The notes: a model not told the origin generated them from the letters alone. Positions 35,836-44,661 are shown, numbered from the stretch's first letter. The stretch: DNA of 64,000 nt from Marinibacterium sp. (GCA_017643305.1 JAEPNQ010000001.1:1-64000); one strand, 5' to 3'. Program-made: numbers and translations.

Positions 35836-36888
35836 TCATGCCCGGATCAATGCACCGCTCTGGGCATCAAACAGATGGCAGATTGCGCTGGGTACCGAGA
35901 GGGACACCTCATCACCAATCTCGGCGCGGAAATCTTTGGGCGCGCGCACAGCGACCAGTTCACCGCCTGCACGGACGGTGACCATCGTGGCATCGCCCAA
36001 CAGTTCCAGCGTATAGATCGGCGCGGAAATCTCGTGATACCCTGCACCACCCAACCCGGCATCTTCGGCGCGAAAGCCCAGCGTCACGGGTCCGTCTGGA
36101 GCCTGCAGGCCCTGGATACGCACGTGGTCCGCAACAAAGACGCCGTTTTCGATACGGCCCTTCACAAGGTTCATTGCCGGGTTCCCAATGAACCCTGCGA
36201 CGAACGTGTTGGCCGGGGTGTCGTAGATTTCAGTTGGCGTGCCGACCTGCTGCACAACGCCTTTCTCCATCACCACGACGCGATCCGCCAGGGTCATGGC
36301 CTCAATCTGGTCATGCGTGACATAGATCGTTGTTACGGCCAGTTCATGGCTCAGGTTCTTGATCTGGGCCCGGGTCGATACCCGCAGTTTGGCATCAAGG
36401 TTAGATAGCGGTTCGTCCATGAGAAAGACGTTTGGTTCGCGCACAATCGCCCGGGCCAGCGCGACCCGTTGCCTTTGCCCGCCCGACAATTCTGCCGGCT
36501 TGCGATGCAGAAAATCATCCAACTCCACCATCGCACTTGCACGGCGCACGCGCTCATCATGGGTCGATGCATCAATGCCTCGTACCTTGAGCGGGAAGCG
36601 GATGTTGTCATAGACATTCATGTTTGGATAGAGCGCGTAGCTCTGGAACACCATTGCGACATCGCGGTCCTTGGGCTCCAGTTCGTTAACCCGCCTTCCG
36701 TCGATGGCGATCTCACCTTCAGTGGGGTCCTCAAGCCCGGCAATCATCCGCATTGTCGTGGTCTTGCCGCACCCTGACGGGCCAAGCAGAACAAGAAATT
36801 CCTTGTCCGCTATCGTCAGGTTGAAGTCGTCGACCCCGACAAAGCTGCCCCAGCGTTTGGAAATGCTGCGCAGCTGAATTTCGGCCAT
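35836..36888 (-). CDS. Sugar ABC transporter ATP-binding protein, UgpC/MalK family
   Basis: ATPase of 350 residues. Walker A G-P-S-G-C-G-K-T-T near 36-44, Q-loop V-F-Q-S-Y-A-L, signature L-S-G-G-Q-R-Q-R-V near 133, Walker B L-M-D-E-P-L-S-N-L-D and switch V-T-H-D-Q. The C-terminal 110 residues form a TOBE/MOP domain, ending with the V-H/L-F-D-A typical of UgpC. It is the first gene of a minus-strand run that continues without a large break to 24592, and its promoter should lie beside the operators at 36921-36994. Confidence 0.93.
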   Translation of the reverse strand: MAEIQLRSISKRWGSFVGVDDFNLTIADKEFLVLLGPSGCGKTTTMRMIAGLEDPTEGEIAIDGRRVNELEPKDRDVAMVFQSYALYPNMNVYDNIRFPLKVRGIDASTHDERVRRASAMVELDDFLHRKPAELSGGQRQRVALARAIVREPNVFLMDEPLSNLDAKLRVSTRAQIKNLSHELAVTTIYVTHDQIEAMTLADRVVVMEKGVVQQVGTPTEIYDTPANTFVAGFIGNPAMNLVKGRIENGVFVADHVRIQGLQAPDGPVTLGFRAEDAGLGGAGYHEISAPIYTLELLGDATMVTVRAGGELVAVRAPKDFRAEIGDEVSLSVPSAICHLFDAQSGALIRA

Positions 36889-36920
36889 GCGCTTTCCCCG
36901 GTTGGTTACGTCACAATGCT

Positions 36921-36940
36921 TTTTGCATACGCTTGCAAAA
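36921..36940. promoter_or_regulatory. LacI-type operator 1
   Basis: TTTTGCATACGCTTGCAAAA is a 20-bp imperfect palindrome with a central CG, the form bound by LacI-family repressors. It lies 33 bp before the UgpC-like start codon in the divergent region and shares the half-site TTTGCAWAC with the second site. Confidence 0.75.
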
Positions 36941-36974
36941 TGCTAGACTCGGCTATAGCAATTTGGCAAGTGTT

Positions 36975-36994
36975 TTTTGCAAACGTATGCAAAT
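36975..36994. promoter_or_regulatory. LacI-type operator 2
   Basis: TTTTGCAAACGTATGCAAAT is the second 20-bp palindrome, with the same TTTGCAWAC half-sites and central CG. Its centre is exactly 54 bp from that of the first site, about five helical turns, so both can be bound on one DNA face. It ends 11 bp before the start of the divergent NTF2-like gene and overlaps where its promoter or leader would be. The LacI gene at 27707 is the likely source of the repressor. Confidence 0.75.
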
Positions 36995-37005
36995 CAGGAG
37001 TGTTC

Positions 37006-38025
37006 ATGCCTGACTTCCTTATTGAAAAGGCGCTGGTCCGCAATTTCTATGGGGCGCTGGACACAGTTGCGGACAGCGAAATTGAAGATGTTCTGGACCG
37101 ATTCTGTGCGCCTGATTACCTCTGGCGTGGCTATCATCCGTTCAATGAAAACCGCACGCCCAGCCTAGTCGCCAAGCTGTTCTGGCGCCCCCTGCGCCAA
37201 GCTCTGACCCGACTTCAGCGGCGAATGGACATTTTCATGGCGGGCCGAAACGAGATCGACGGATTTAGCAGCACATGGGTCGTGTCAATGGGCCACTTGA
37301 TGGGCCTGTTTGACGGGCCATGGCTGGGCATTCCCGCGACCGGCAAGATCGCGATGCTGCGCTACTGCGAATTTCACCGCGTCGAAAATGACCGCATCGC
37401 AGAAACTGCGATGTTTTTCGACATTCCTCACCTGATGGTCCAGGCCGGTCTGAAACCGTTTCCACCGCAGACCGCCGCACAGCTGGTTCAACCCGGCCCG
37501 ATGACCCATGATGGTTTGATGTTCGCCGACCAGCCTCAAACCGAAGGCAGAGCGACGCTGGCAGCCATCAATGCCATGATTTCTGATCTCGGCACATGGA
37601 GCCTGGGCCTCCCGCTGGAGGAAGAACTGGCGCGCACCTGGACAGACGATATGATCTGGTGGGGCCCGACGGGGATTGGTGCGACTTACACCATCGAACG
37701 CTATGCCAAGCAGCATTCCGGACCCTTCCGCGCCGCCTTTTCCGAACGGTCCAAAACCGCACATATCTGCCGCATGGCGGAGGGACATTTTGGGGGCTTT
37801 TTTGGATGGCCCAATTTCACGGCAACCTTGTCTGGACCTTTCATGGGCCACGCGCCCACCGGAAAGCAGAGCGAATTTCGCGTGATCGACATCTACCGTC
37901 GCGAAGGCAACAAACTGGTCGAAAACTGGGTGTTCATTGACCTGCTGCACTTCTGGAAAGCGCAGGGCGTGGACGTTCTGGCCGATCTGAATGCGAGCGA
38001 CAGCGGTCAGGTTCTGCCCGTATGA
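37006..38025 (+). CDS. NTF2/SnoaL-like protein, two-domain (copy D)
   Basis: Soluble 339-residue protein with two SnoaL-type domains: A-M-L-R-Y-C-E-F-H-R-V-E-N-D-R-I in the first and F-R-V-I-D-I-Y-R-R-E-G-N-K-L-V-E in the second, each followed by a short helix. W-W-G-P-T-G-I-G-A-T-Y in the second domain parallels [11 protein letters not shown] in copy B, so these two are close paralogues. Start ATG at 37006 follows CAGGAG. It is divergent from the importer operon and shares its two operators, so both should be induced together. Confidence 0.87.
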   Translation: MPDFLIEKALVRNFYGALDTVADSEIEDVLDRFCAPDYLWRGYHPFNENRTPSLVAKLFWRPLRQALTRLQRRMDIFMAGRNEIDGFSSTWVVSMGHLMGLFDGPWLGIPATGKIAMLRYCEFHRVENDRIAETAMFFDIPHLMVQAGLKPFPPQTAAQLVQPGPMTHDGLMFADQPQTEGRATLAAINAMISDLGTWSLGLPLEEELARTWTDDMIWWGPTGIGATYTIERYAKQHSGPFRAAFSERSKTAHICRMAEGHFGGFFGWPNFTATLSGPFMGHAPTGKQSEFRVIDIYRREGNKLVENWVFIDLLHFWKAQGVDVLADLNASDSGQVLPV

Positions 38026-38083
38026 TTTGAATGACCGTTAGACGCGGGGAATAGGAAAATACCCGGCCACGCGTGTCGATGAG

Positions 38084-38680
38084 TTAGCCATATGGGTTCT
38101 TGGCTGACCGATCATCGGAAAGGGACTGCTGATCGCGGCGAACCAGAAGTTCGATTGCATCAGCCAGATGTTCCTTTTCGATGTGGTGATCTCCACGGGC
38201 CACGCGGATGCGGTGGGCTTCAATCATCACGTCGGCATGCCGGCAGCCTTCCGGCGGTTCGAACCGGTACGACGCCAGTTCAATCCGCAGGCCAAGCGGA
38301 TCCCGGAAGTAGATTGAATCCATGAACCCGCGATCTACCGGGCCAGAATGCGACACACCCCGCGCATCCAGACGTTCGGCGACCTGCCAGAATGTGGCCT
38401 GGCTGACATTGAGCGCCAGGTGATGCAGTGAACCCGTAGCTTCGGGCACTGGGGTCGCATCGGGTTTGCGGGTTTCATTGGTGAAGATCGTGATCAGACG
38501 GCCATCACCGGGATCGAAGTAGACATGGCCTTCGTCCGGGTTGTCGAGGTTTGGTTGGTCGAAGATGAAAGGCATGCCAAGCACCCCTTCCCAAAAGTCG
38601 ATTGAGGTTTGCCGATCCGCGCCGATGATGGTGATGTGATGCACACCGTGCGTCTGAATTTTCTGGAATGTCTCGGCCAT
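38084..38680 (-). CDS. VOC-family (glyoxalase/dioxygenase-fold) protein
   Basis: Soluble 198-residue protein with two beta-alpha-beta-beta-beta modules. The first begins G-V-H-H-I-T-I-I-G (His metal ligand near 14), the second S-L-H-H-L-A-L-N-V near 84, and a final ligand is Glu in G-L-R-I-E-L-A-S-Y near 134. This fits a metal-dependent ring-opening dioxygenase, isomerase or glyoxalase. The last 45 residues are a charged extension without known role. AAGGAGG directly precedes its ATG. Convergent to copy D. Confidence 0.87.
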   Translation of the reverse strand: MAETFQKIQTHGVHHITIIGADRQTSIDFWEGVLGMPFIFDQPNLDNPDEGHVYFDPGDGRLITIFTNETRKPDATPVPEATGSLHHLALNVSQATFWQVAERLDARGVSHSGPVDRGFMDSIYFRDPLGLRIELASYRFEPPEGCRHADVMIEAHRIRVARGDHHIEKEHLADAIELLVRRDQQSLSDDRSAKNPYG

Positions 38681-38850
38681 ATATCAGCCTCCTTGCATTT
38701 CATTGCGCATGATCGCGGCCATGTCGGCGATTGCTTCTTCTTACCAAAGCCCTCGTCGTACAGAAAATATCTCAAAAGCCCGGAAAAGCTCGGAACTCTC
38801 TAGAGAGGACTATTCCTTGCCCCATCTGGCCCACTCATCTGCGGACGGTG
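38681..38850 (-). pseudogene. Gene relic upstream of the VOC gene
   Basis: On the minus strand, I-A-D-M-A-A-I-M-R-N-E-M-Q-G-G ends with a stop just before the VOC gene. One frame away, Y-D-E-G-F-G-K-K precedes it. Together they look like the last 25 residues of a frameshifted protein whose front is missing. I do not recognise the family. Confidence 0.35.
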
Positions 38851-39606
38851 CTACCAACTGCCGACGGTCGCCCCACCCTCCATTGGCAGCGCGGCGCCGG
38901 ATATGAACCCGGCCTCGGCCGAGGCGAGGAACACCACCGCGGCAGCGCACTGGTCAACTGTTCCGATGCGGCCAAGTGGATACGCGTCGTGCTGCCGACG
39001 GATCCCCAAATCTTCGTCACCGTCAATGGCAAAGGCGGCACGGGCCATATCAGTCTCAACCGCGCCCGGGCAAAGCGCGTTTACACGTATCTCAGGCGCC
39101 AGCTCCATGGCCATGGCACGGGTCAGGTTCACCACCGCGCCTTTCGAGGCACAGTAGGCAGAAGTTTCTGGATACCCGTTCAGCCCAGATTCAGACGCAA
39201 TGTTGACCACGTTGCCGCCAGCCGTCCTGAGCGCTGCTGCGGCGTATTTGGTGCAGAACTGCACGCTTTTGATGTTGGCCGCCATCACAGCGTCCCAGGC
39301 CGCTTCTTCGGTTTGCTCAATGCTCTGACGCAGGAAGATGCCCGCATTGTTGACCAGCACATCAAGCCCGCCAAAGGCCTCCAAAGCCGCCTCGACCGTG
39401 GCGGCGCAGCCTGCTGCGGTCGACACGTCCCCGGGCGCTGGTACCGCGCCATCGCCCAGACCCACCATTGCCCGGTCAACCGACGCGATGGTCCGACCAT
39501 TGACCGCCACCTGAGCGCCTTCGGCGAGAAACGCCTCCGCACAGGCCCTGCCAATACCGCGTGTTGCACCCGTCACCAGAACCGACTTGCCTTCAAAACG
39601 TTGCAT
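38851..39606 (-). CDS. Short-chain dehydrogenase/reductase
   Basis: NAD(P)-dependent oxidoreductase of 251 residues. Cofactor loop G-A-T-R-G-I-G near residues 13-19, N-N-A-G near 84, catalytic Ser in A-S-E-S-G near 133, and Y-C-A-S-K near 147-151. The start is the ATG at 39606 with GGGGAG 7 nt upstream; the frame is open a little further. It lies at the edge of the catabolic cluster, separated from the VOC gene by a relic, so it may belong to the same pathway. Confidence 0.9.
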   Translation of the reverse strand: MQRFEGKSVLVTGATRGIGRACAEAFLAEGAQVAVNGRTIASVDRAMVGLGDGAVPAPGDVSTAAGCAATVEAALEAFGGLDVLVNNAGIFLRQSIEQTEEAAWDAVMAANIKSVQFCTKYAAAALRTAGGNVVNIASESGLNGYPETSAYCASKGAVVNLTRAMAMELAPEIRVNALCPGAVETDMARAAFAIDGDEDLGIRRQHDAYPLGRIGTVDQCAAAVVFLASAEAGFISGAALPMEGGATVGSW

Positions 39607-40032
39607 CAGGGCTCCCCAATTCAATTCCAATTGCTCTAACTGTGACGTCGCGCAGGCGTCTGATCAAGCAAATCAGCCTCGGTCCAGCGCAATCAAGTCA
39701 ATACAGGCGAACCCGGTATTTTGGCCTCCTACACGCGGCAGGCGGCAATCTGAACACTCAAGAAAACAACCAAGTGCGACAACGACGATCGCATCGATAG
39801 GACCACTTCAGTGGGGGAGACTTAAAAATGGTGCGTGAACTTGGGCGATATCGTCATATCAAGTGGACGCAAGTCGAACGGATTGTATGGTCATAGTAGG
39901 AGGCTTGCTACTTCAGCCGTTCGACGGGTGGACCTAACCGCTGGCCAGCGAGACCTGCCAAACAAGGCGGGCCAGAGGGTTGTGTCGCCGAAAGCGGAAA
40001 ACTGCTTGCACGGCCCATAGGGAGATTACAGT
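39607..40032. other. Intergenic region, boundary of the accessory zone
   Basis: About 425 bases without a supported gene. An ATG at 39829 with a perfect GGGGGAG site opens only 22 codons (M-V-R-E-L-G-R-Y-R-H), perhaps the head of a lost gene. Base composition becomes more AT-rich from here. No clear promoter or repeat was found. Confidence 0.4.
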
Positions 40033-41382
40033 TTGAAAACACCGCGCCACATTTCTGCGCAAGAGGCAGCGCAACTCGTCCGTTCAGGGCATTGGGTCGA
40101 TTATGGTGTGACCATTGGTCAACCGGATGTCTTTGATGCCGCCCTCGCGCGGCGGGTTGCCGAACTCAGCGATGTCAAATTCCGATCATGTATCACTGTT
40201 AGACCCCGCGCCGTTATTGAGGCAGACCCGGGAGGGAAGCACTTTCATTGGTTCAGTTGGCATTTTTCGGGCTACGACCGCAAAAAGAGTGACCAAGGCA
40301 TCGCGCACTATATGCCAATAAATCTCGGCGAGATACCGGATTATTATCGCCGCTTTATTGATCCAGGCGACATTGCGGTGATCAAAGTACGTCCTAAAGA
40401 CGCCAACGGATATTACAATTTTGGCGGTACAAACCTATGGCATGGCGCCATACTAAAAGCTGCGAAGACTGTAATTGTCGAAGTCACACAAGGTCTCCCC
40501 TATACGCACGGGATGGACTGCGGCATTCACGAAAGTGAGGTTGATTTTGTCATCGACGGTGACAACGCACCCGCAACCGAATTGCCGGGTTTGCCAATCA
40601 CAGATGTGGATCGCGCGGTCGGGGCGCTGGTTGCTTCAGAGATCGAAGATGGCTCGTGCATCCAAGTGGGCATCGGCGGCATGCCAAATGCTGTGTGTGC
40701 CTCACTTTTGGAGAGCGGCGCGTCAAATCTTGGGATCCATTCCGAGATGCTCACCGACAGTATGGTGGATCTTGTGCGGTCTGGTCAGGTCACCGGTGCG
40801 TTCAAGACATTAGACGTGGGCAAGCATACCTACAGTTTCGCGCTTGGCAGCCGTCGCCTATATGAGACGATTGACGACACACCTGAATTTCATTGCTGCC
40901 CGGCGGATTACACAAATCCGCCCCATATCATCATGCAAAACGACCGCGTTGTGGCGATTAACAACACAACCCAAATCGATCTAACAGGACAGGCCGCCTC
41001 AGAATCCGATGGATTCCGGCATATCAGTGGCACCGGGGGCCAGTTGCAATTTGTGCGCGGCGCCTATGCGTCCCAGGGTGGTAAGTCGTTCATATGTCTT
41101 TCTTCAGTTTTTGAGAAAGGCGAGGTTCGCAAAAGCCGGATAGTTTTGAACCTGACACCCGGCAACACGGTCACAACACCCCGCATGGACCAGATGTATA
41201 TCGTTACTGAATTTGGAATGGTCAATCTAAAAGGCCAATCCGTGGCACAGCGCGCGCGCAGTTTGATTTCTATCGCACATCCGGACTTCCGCGACGCGCT
41301 TGAGCGCGACGCGCGCACGCATAATCTGATCCCACAAACAGTCTTCCCCGTTGCTGCGTATCGATCCGCAGATAACGGGTAG
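40033..41382 (+). CDS. Acetyl-CoA hydrolase/CoA-transferase family protein
   Basis: Soluble 449-residue family I CoA-transferase of the Cat1/4-hydroxybutyrate type, which moves CoA between carboxylic acids. The catalytic Glu is Glu238 in I-H-S-E-M-L-T-D, and the oxyanion loop is V-G-I-G-G-M-P-N just before it. The start is TTG at 40033 behind GGGAGA. Codon use is more AT-rich than in the clusters to the left, which suggests transfer. No partner enzymes lie beside it. Confidence 0.88.
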   Translation: MKTPRHISAQEAAQLVRSGHWVDYGVTIGQPDVFDAALARRVAELSDVKFRSCITVRPRAVIEADPGGKHFHWFSWHFSGYDRKKSDQGIAHYMPINLGEIPDYYRRFIDPGDIAVIKVRPKDANGYYNFGGTNLWHGAILKAAKTVIVEVTQGLPYTHGMDCGIHESEVDFVIDGDNAPATELPGLPITDVDRAVGALVASEIEDGSCIQVGIGGMPNAVCASLLESGASNLGIHSEMLTDSMVDLVRSGQVTGAFKTLDVGKHTYSFALGSRRLYETIDDTPEFHCCPADYTNPPHIIMQNDRVVAINNTTQIDLTGQAASESDGFRHISGTGGQLQFVRGAYASQGGKSFICLSSVFEKGEVRKSRIVLNLTPGNTVTTPRMDQMYIVTEFGMVNLKGQSVAQRARSLISIAHPDFRDALERDARTHNLIPQTVFPVAAYRSADNG

Positions 41383-42154
41383 CGGCAGGATGAACCGTTT
41401 GTATGGCCTGCCAAAGCTTAATGCCCATGCCGAGTGGCAAATTAAGCACCGTGTTTTCAAAAGGCGCGGCAGCAAATCAAAAATCAATAACTACATTCAA
41501 CGTTGCATTAACCGATGTGATGGAGGACATATCGATTTTCGGTTTTGAAGCATTTGAGCAAAAAGCAGGCATATGTGCAGCTTTGAACTTGCACCCTTCT
41601 CCCACACATGGGGCGTCAAACCCGTACAGGGCAGTTCTGCACGGGATTGTCAAACTGTCCGGCCACAGCCCCTAACGGGTCCTTTGCAAAGACCGTGGGA
41701 GTGGATAGTTCGCGCCACTTTTGTTTTCTAGCGACAGAATGATATAGGGGAGAACGACAAATAAAGGATCTTCGTGGCCACTTTGGCAGAGGTGCGAGCA
41801 CGTGCAAATAGAGCCAGCCAACGTCAAGTTGGTGGACCGCTTTCATGGGGCTACTCGATGGGAGCGAGGAACCAGAATCCCCCTTTTATCAAATCGACAT
41901 AAACTGTTTCATTCTTACTGATGTCAGACAACGGTTAAACCGCGCTCGGCAAACCTGTCACAGAGACATTAGGATAAGTCTGCCTGGAGAAAGGGAACGA
42001 TCAGCCGATAGCCGATTTGCGAAACAGATCCTATGAATCGGGACATTCCAACGGTGACGCGCAAAACTTAAAAATAAGCTTGACCAGTTTCCACAGGCGG
42101 GCGACCCTTTAGAAGAGAACATCAGGCCGCTAAATCAGTGCCTGTTTCAGTTTT
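41383..42154. other. Gene-poor AT-richer stretch
   Basis: About 770 bases in which short frames exist on both strands but none has a convincing ribosome site, family motif or codon pattern. I see nothing assignable; the sequence looks like decayed accessory DNA. Confidence 0.45.
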
Positions 42155-42181
42155 ATGAAGCAATGGAAGGCTTATTGGACA

Positions 42182-42886
42182 ATGCGTGCTTCACTTTTAA
42201 CCTTAGCATTCTTTATTTGTTCCCCTTTTTGCGCTGCAGCCGAGGAAACAGCGGAAAAGTGTCCTGAACTAGGTAATAGCATCACATTGCAAAGTCTTAT
42301 GGAATGTGCAGGTAGTGGAATTAATCAAATATCAAACAGGGCACTGATTTTATATGATAAAGTCACAACCTCAGCTAGTGATTTTTCAGGTGAGTTAGCA
42401 TTAGAAATTGATATCTGGCCTTATGATGCGGATTCTTTGGAAGAATCCGCCAATAGTGATGAGTTTATGTCTTTAATACAAAAAGCTGGTTTTGAATTGA
42501 AGAGTATAAACCTAGGAATAGGATTGGTACCAGAATTTAGTCTGTCGCTTGAGCGTTACTCGGCAACTGTCGCTAACAATAGCGACGTTTTTCAAGATAT
42601 GGATGAATACGCCGATGATCTCCCATGGTATACGTCATTTGACGAAAGATTCGTATTCTCTGCCCTAAAGAGGATTGTAGGCAGTGCAAACTATAAAGCA
42701 GTTGATGACGTGGAAATTATCATTCTGCCGCTTCCACAAATTGACATAGTGTACCTTGTCAATATGAAAGCTGAACATAAACAGCCTACAATCAAGATAG
42801 TCGAAGAGAACTTACAAGATTTGCGCACCATTTTAACTGCAATTGAAACGGAGCTTGATACGCTTTTATTGCACGGTACAGAATGA
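42182..42886 (+). CDS. Secreted hypothetical protein
   Basis: A 234-residue protein with a signal peptide (M-R-A-S-L-L-T-L-A-F-F-I, cleavage probably at C-A-A-A near residue 18). The mature part is acidic, with two Cys early (E-K-C-P-E-L and M-E-C-A-G) and no known motif. An ATG 27 nt upstream (42155) is in frame, but starting at 42182 gives a cleaner signal. The DNA is markedly AT-richer than the window average, a sign of foreign origin. I do not recognise it. Confidence 0.6.
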   Translation: MRASLLTLAFFICSPFCAAAEETAEKCPELGNSITLQSLMECAGSGINQISNRALILYDKVTTSASDFSGELALEIDIWPYDADSLEESANSDEFMSLIQKAGFELKSINLGIGLVPEFSLSLERYSATVANNSDVFQDMDEYADDLPWYTSFDERFVFSALKRIVGSANYKAVDDVEIIILPLPQIDIVYLVNMKAEHKQPTIKIVEENLQDLRTILTAIETELDTLLLHGTE

Positions 42887-42950
42887 GGCAGTGCTGTTGC
42901 GCAAAGTTCTTCAGGCTTGAGGCACATGTTGGGTCGGTGCCGTTCGCACG

Positions 42951-43240
42951 CTACTGAAATTCTACGATGATATTCCCAATGAGGGTTGCATGTTGATAGA
43001 CGCAGGCCGCAGATGTGGGTTGAAGGACCATGCTTGGTGCTGCAGCGCCAAGGATGTCCGTGTGTAACGTGTCCCCGCACATGGCGATCCGATCTCGTCG
43101 GATGCCATTCAAGGTATCCCCAACAATCTGGAAGACCTCGGGATAGGGCTTACCGTAGAAGCTGATTTGCGTCAGGCCTCGATCGGCTAGCAAATGGCAG
43201 AAGTGGTCTGGCTCCAGTGAAAAACCATGGTCGCGAGTCG
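42951..43240 (-). pseudogene. Fragment of HAD-superfamily hydrolase (class IIA, NagD-like)
   Basis: The minus strand holds F-S-L-E-P-D-H-F, F-Y-G-K-P-Y-P-E-V-F and D-R-I-A-M-C-G-D-T-L-H-T-D-I-L-G, the last motifs (Lys and G-D-x-x-x-x-D) of a NagD-type HAD phosphatase. The nucleophile D-x-D half at the N-terminus is absent and the C-terminus after A-A-A-P-S is replaced by unrelated residues. It is a truncated relic. Confidence 0.75.
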
Positions 43241-43285
43241 CTGCGATATCTGCTTTAAACTGTCAGATGAACGTCAGGATGCGTT

Positions 43286-43633
43286 TTATTCACTCCAGTT
43301 TTTTTGGTATCTAGCAATCGTACGCAGTTCATTACAGGCATCTGACACCGCTCTTTTATTGAGCGCTGATAGCTGATGAGCGTAGCTTGACCCTTCTCTA
43401 GACCAGGAAAACTCCAAGCCTAAATCGCTTAATTCATTAGCCAAATCTACGCCAGAATTATCGCCTGATCTGTTTTCACCAGTACGATTTAGAAAGGAAC
43501 TGGCTGGCGCCATCGCTACTTGCCGACATAGATCCTTCATTTCATTTACATTTTCCTCCGGTATCCAGCTTCCATTGTAGCTGAGGCAAACTGTTAATCC
43601 GAATAAACATTTCAACGACATTAATTTTCTCAC
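43286..43633 (-). CDS. Small secreted hypothetical protein
   Basis: A 115-residue protein with a likely signal peptide (M-R-K-L-M-S-L-K-C-L-F-G-L-T-V-C-L-S) and a polar, Ser/Asn/Glu-rich remainder. No family is recognised. It lies in AT-rich DNA beside broken genes; it may itself be a remnant. Confidence 0.45.
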   Translation of the reverse strand: MRKLMSLKCLFGLTVCLSYNGSWIPEENVNEMKDLCRQVAMAPASSFLNRTGENRSGDNSGVDLANELSDLGLEFSWSREGSSYAHQLSALNKRAVSDACNELRTIARYQKNWSE

Positions 43634-43674
43634 AAGTCATTAGTCAGCCCCACCTGCGTGGACCGGTTTGATTG

Positions 43675-44208
43675 TTAATGTATAACTGGCTTTTGATCCA
43701 TCTGGAAGATGGTTTCCAGAGCCGGCGGGCGGTAGCCGAGAGCACTATGCGGTCGTTTTGTGTTGTGGTGTTTTCTCCATTGTTCGATCAGGATTTGTGC
43801 CTCCCGCAGGCTGTAGAAAACTTCGCCGTCAAACAGTTCATCCCTGAACCGCGCATTTAAGCTTTCACTGTATCCGTTCTCCCACGCACTGCCTGGCAGG
43901 ACATCGCATGGCGATGTCCTGAGAGTGGTGATCCTAGCTCGATGTAGGCGGTCGTGGCCCCGACCCTCAGCAATCCAGTCTCGGGAAGCCTGAGCAATGA
44001 ACTCCGGGCCGTTGTCTAACCGTATGTAAGCTGGGGCACCGCGCAGGATGAACAGGTCTGTCAACGCGTCGATGACTTCGGTCGAGTTCAGCTTCCGTTT
44101 TACACGGATCGCCAGACATTCTCTGCTATGCTCATCCACGATGTTTAATGTCCTGACTGCCCTGCCATCGTCTGTCCGGTGATGCACAAAGTCGTAATAC
44201 CAAACGTG
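43675..44208 (-). mobile_element. IS3-family transposase (OrfB) fragment, interrupted
   Basis: C-terminal two thirds of an IS3-type DDE transposase: [25 protein letters not shown] (second Asp), W-E-N-G-Y-S-E-S (Glu) and R-P-H-S-A-L-G-Y. The N-terminal part and OrfA are missing; the left break joins IS21 sequence near 44208. Between W-I-A-E and W-E-N-G a frameshift and about 40 extra bases carrying a palindrome occur. Not functional. Confidence 0.88.
43897..43921. repeat. Perfect 11-bp palindrome inserted in the IS3 transposase
   Basis: CAGGACATCGC at 43897-43907 pairs with GCGATGTCCTG at 43911-43921 around a 3-nt spacer. It lies in extra bases absent from normal IS3 transposases: the other frame reads V-G-A-T-T-A-Y-I-E-L-G-S-P up to the palindrome, and W-E-N-G resumes after it. 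Confidence 0.7.
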
Positions 44209-44565
44209 ATGTATGAGCTTGGCTATCTGCCGTTCAGTTCGTCCGGTGGTGCGCTGCTCTTTCATCTGCTGAGCAAGCTCTATGAACGCACCAGCGTCAT
44301 CATCACCACCAACCTAAGCTTCTCAGCATGGGTACAGGTCTTCGGGAATGCAAAGATGACCACTGCGCTTCTGGATCGGCTTACCCACCGCTGCCACATC
44401 CTCGAAACCGGCAACGAAAGCTACCGCTTCAAGGCAAGTTCAGAGGCTGCAAAGAAAACAGGAAAGGAGACCAAAACATTGACCGCGTCATAGACCAAGG
44501 CGCATAACTGAAGATGGGTCAAATCTCGGTAAAAATACCGGGTCAGTTCTCAGTGACAATCAACA
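44209..44565 (+). mobile_element. IS21-family remnant: IstB fragment and right end
   Basis: The plus strand encodes the last 90 residues of the IS21 helper ATPase Ist[21 protein letters not shown], and [12 protein letters not shown] up to the TAG at 44493. The right end follows, with GGGTCA repeats at 44516 and 44540 and the terminal CAATCAACA to 44565, which is the multiple-repeat end of IS21 elements. IstA and most of IstB are lost. Confidence 0.87.
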
Positions 44566-44661
44566 GTTCAACTCCTGGATCGGAACCTCGACGCCCGTCT
44601 CGGCCAGATAGACGCAGACCCGCTGGGCATTCACCGCCGGGCCGAAATCATAGAGTTTCAT
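44566..44661 (-). pseudogene. N-terminal fragment of a glutathione S-transferase, cut by the IS21 end
   Basis: On the minus strand from ATG 44661: M-K-L-Y-D-F-G-P-A-V-N-A-Q-R-V, then V-Y-L-A-E-T-G-V-E-V-P, the thioredoxin-fold start of a GST. The frame ends at Q-E-L-N exactly where the IS21 terminus begins, so the element inserted here and the rest was later lost. Confidence 0.8.
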
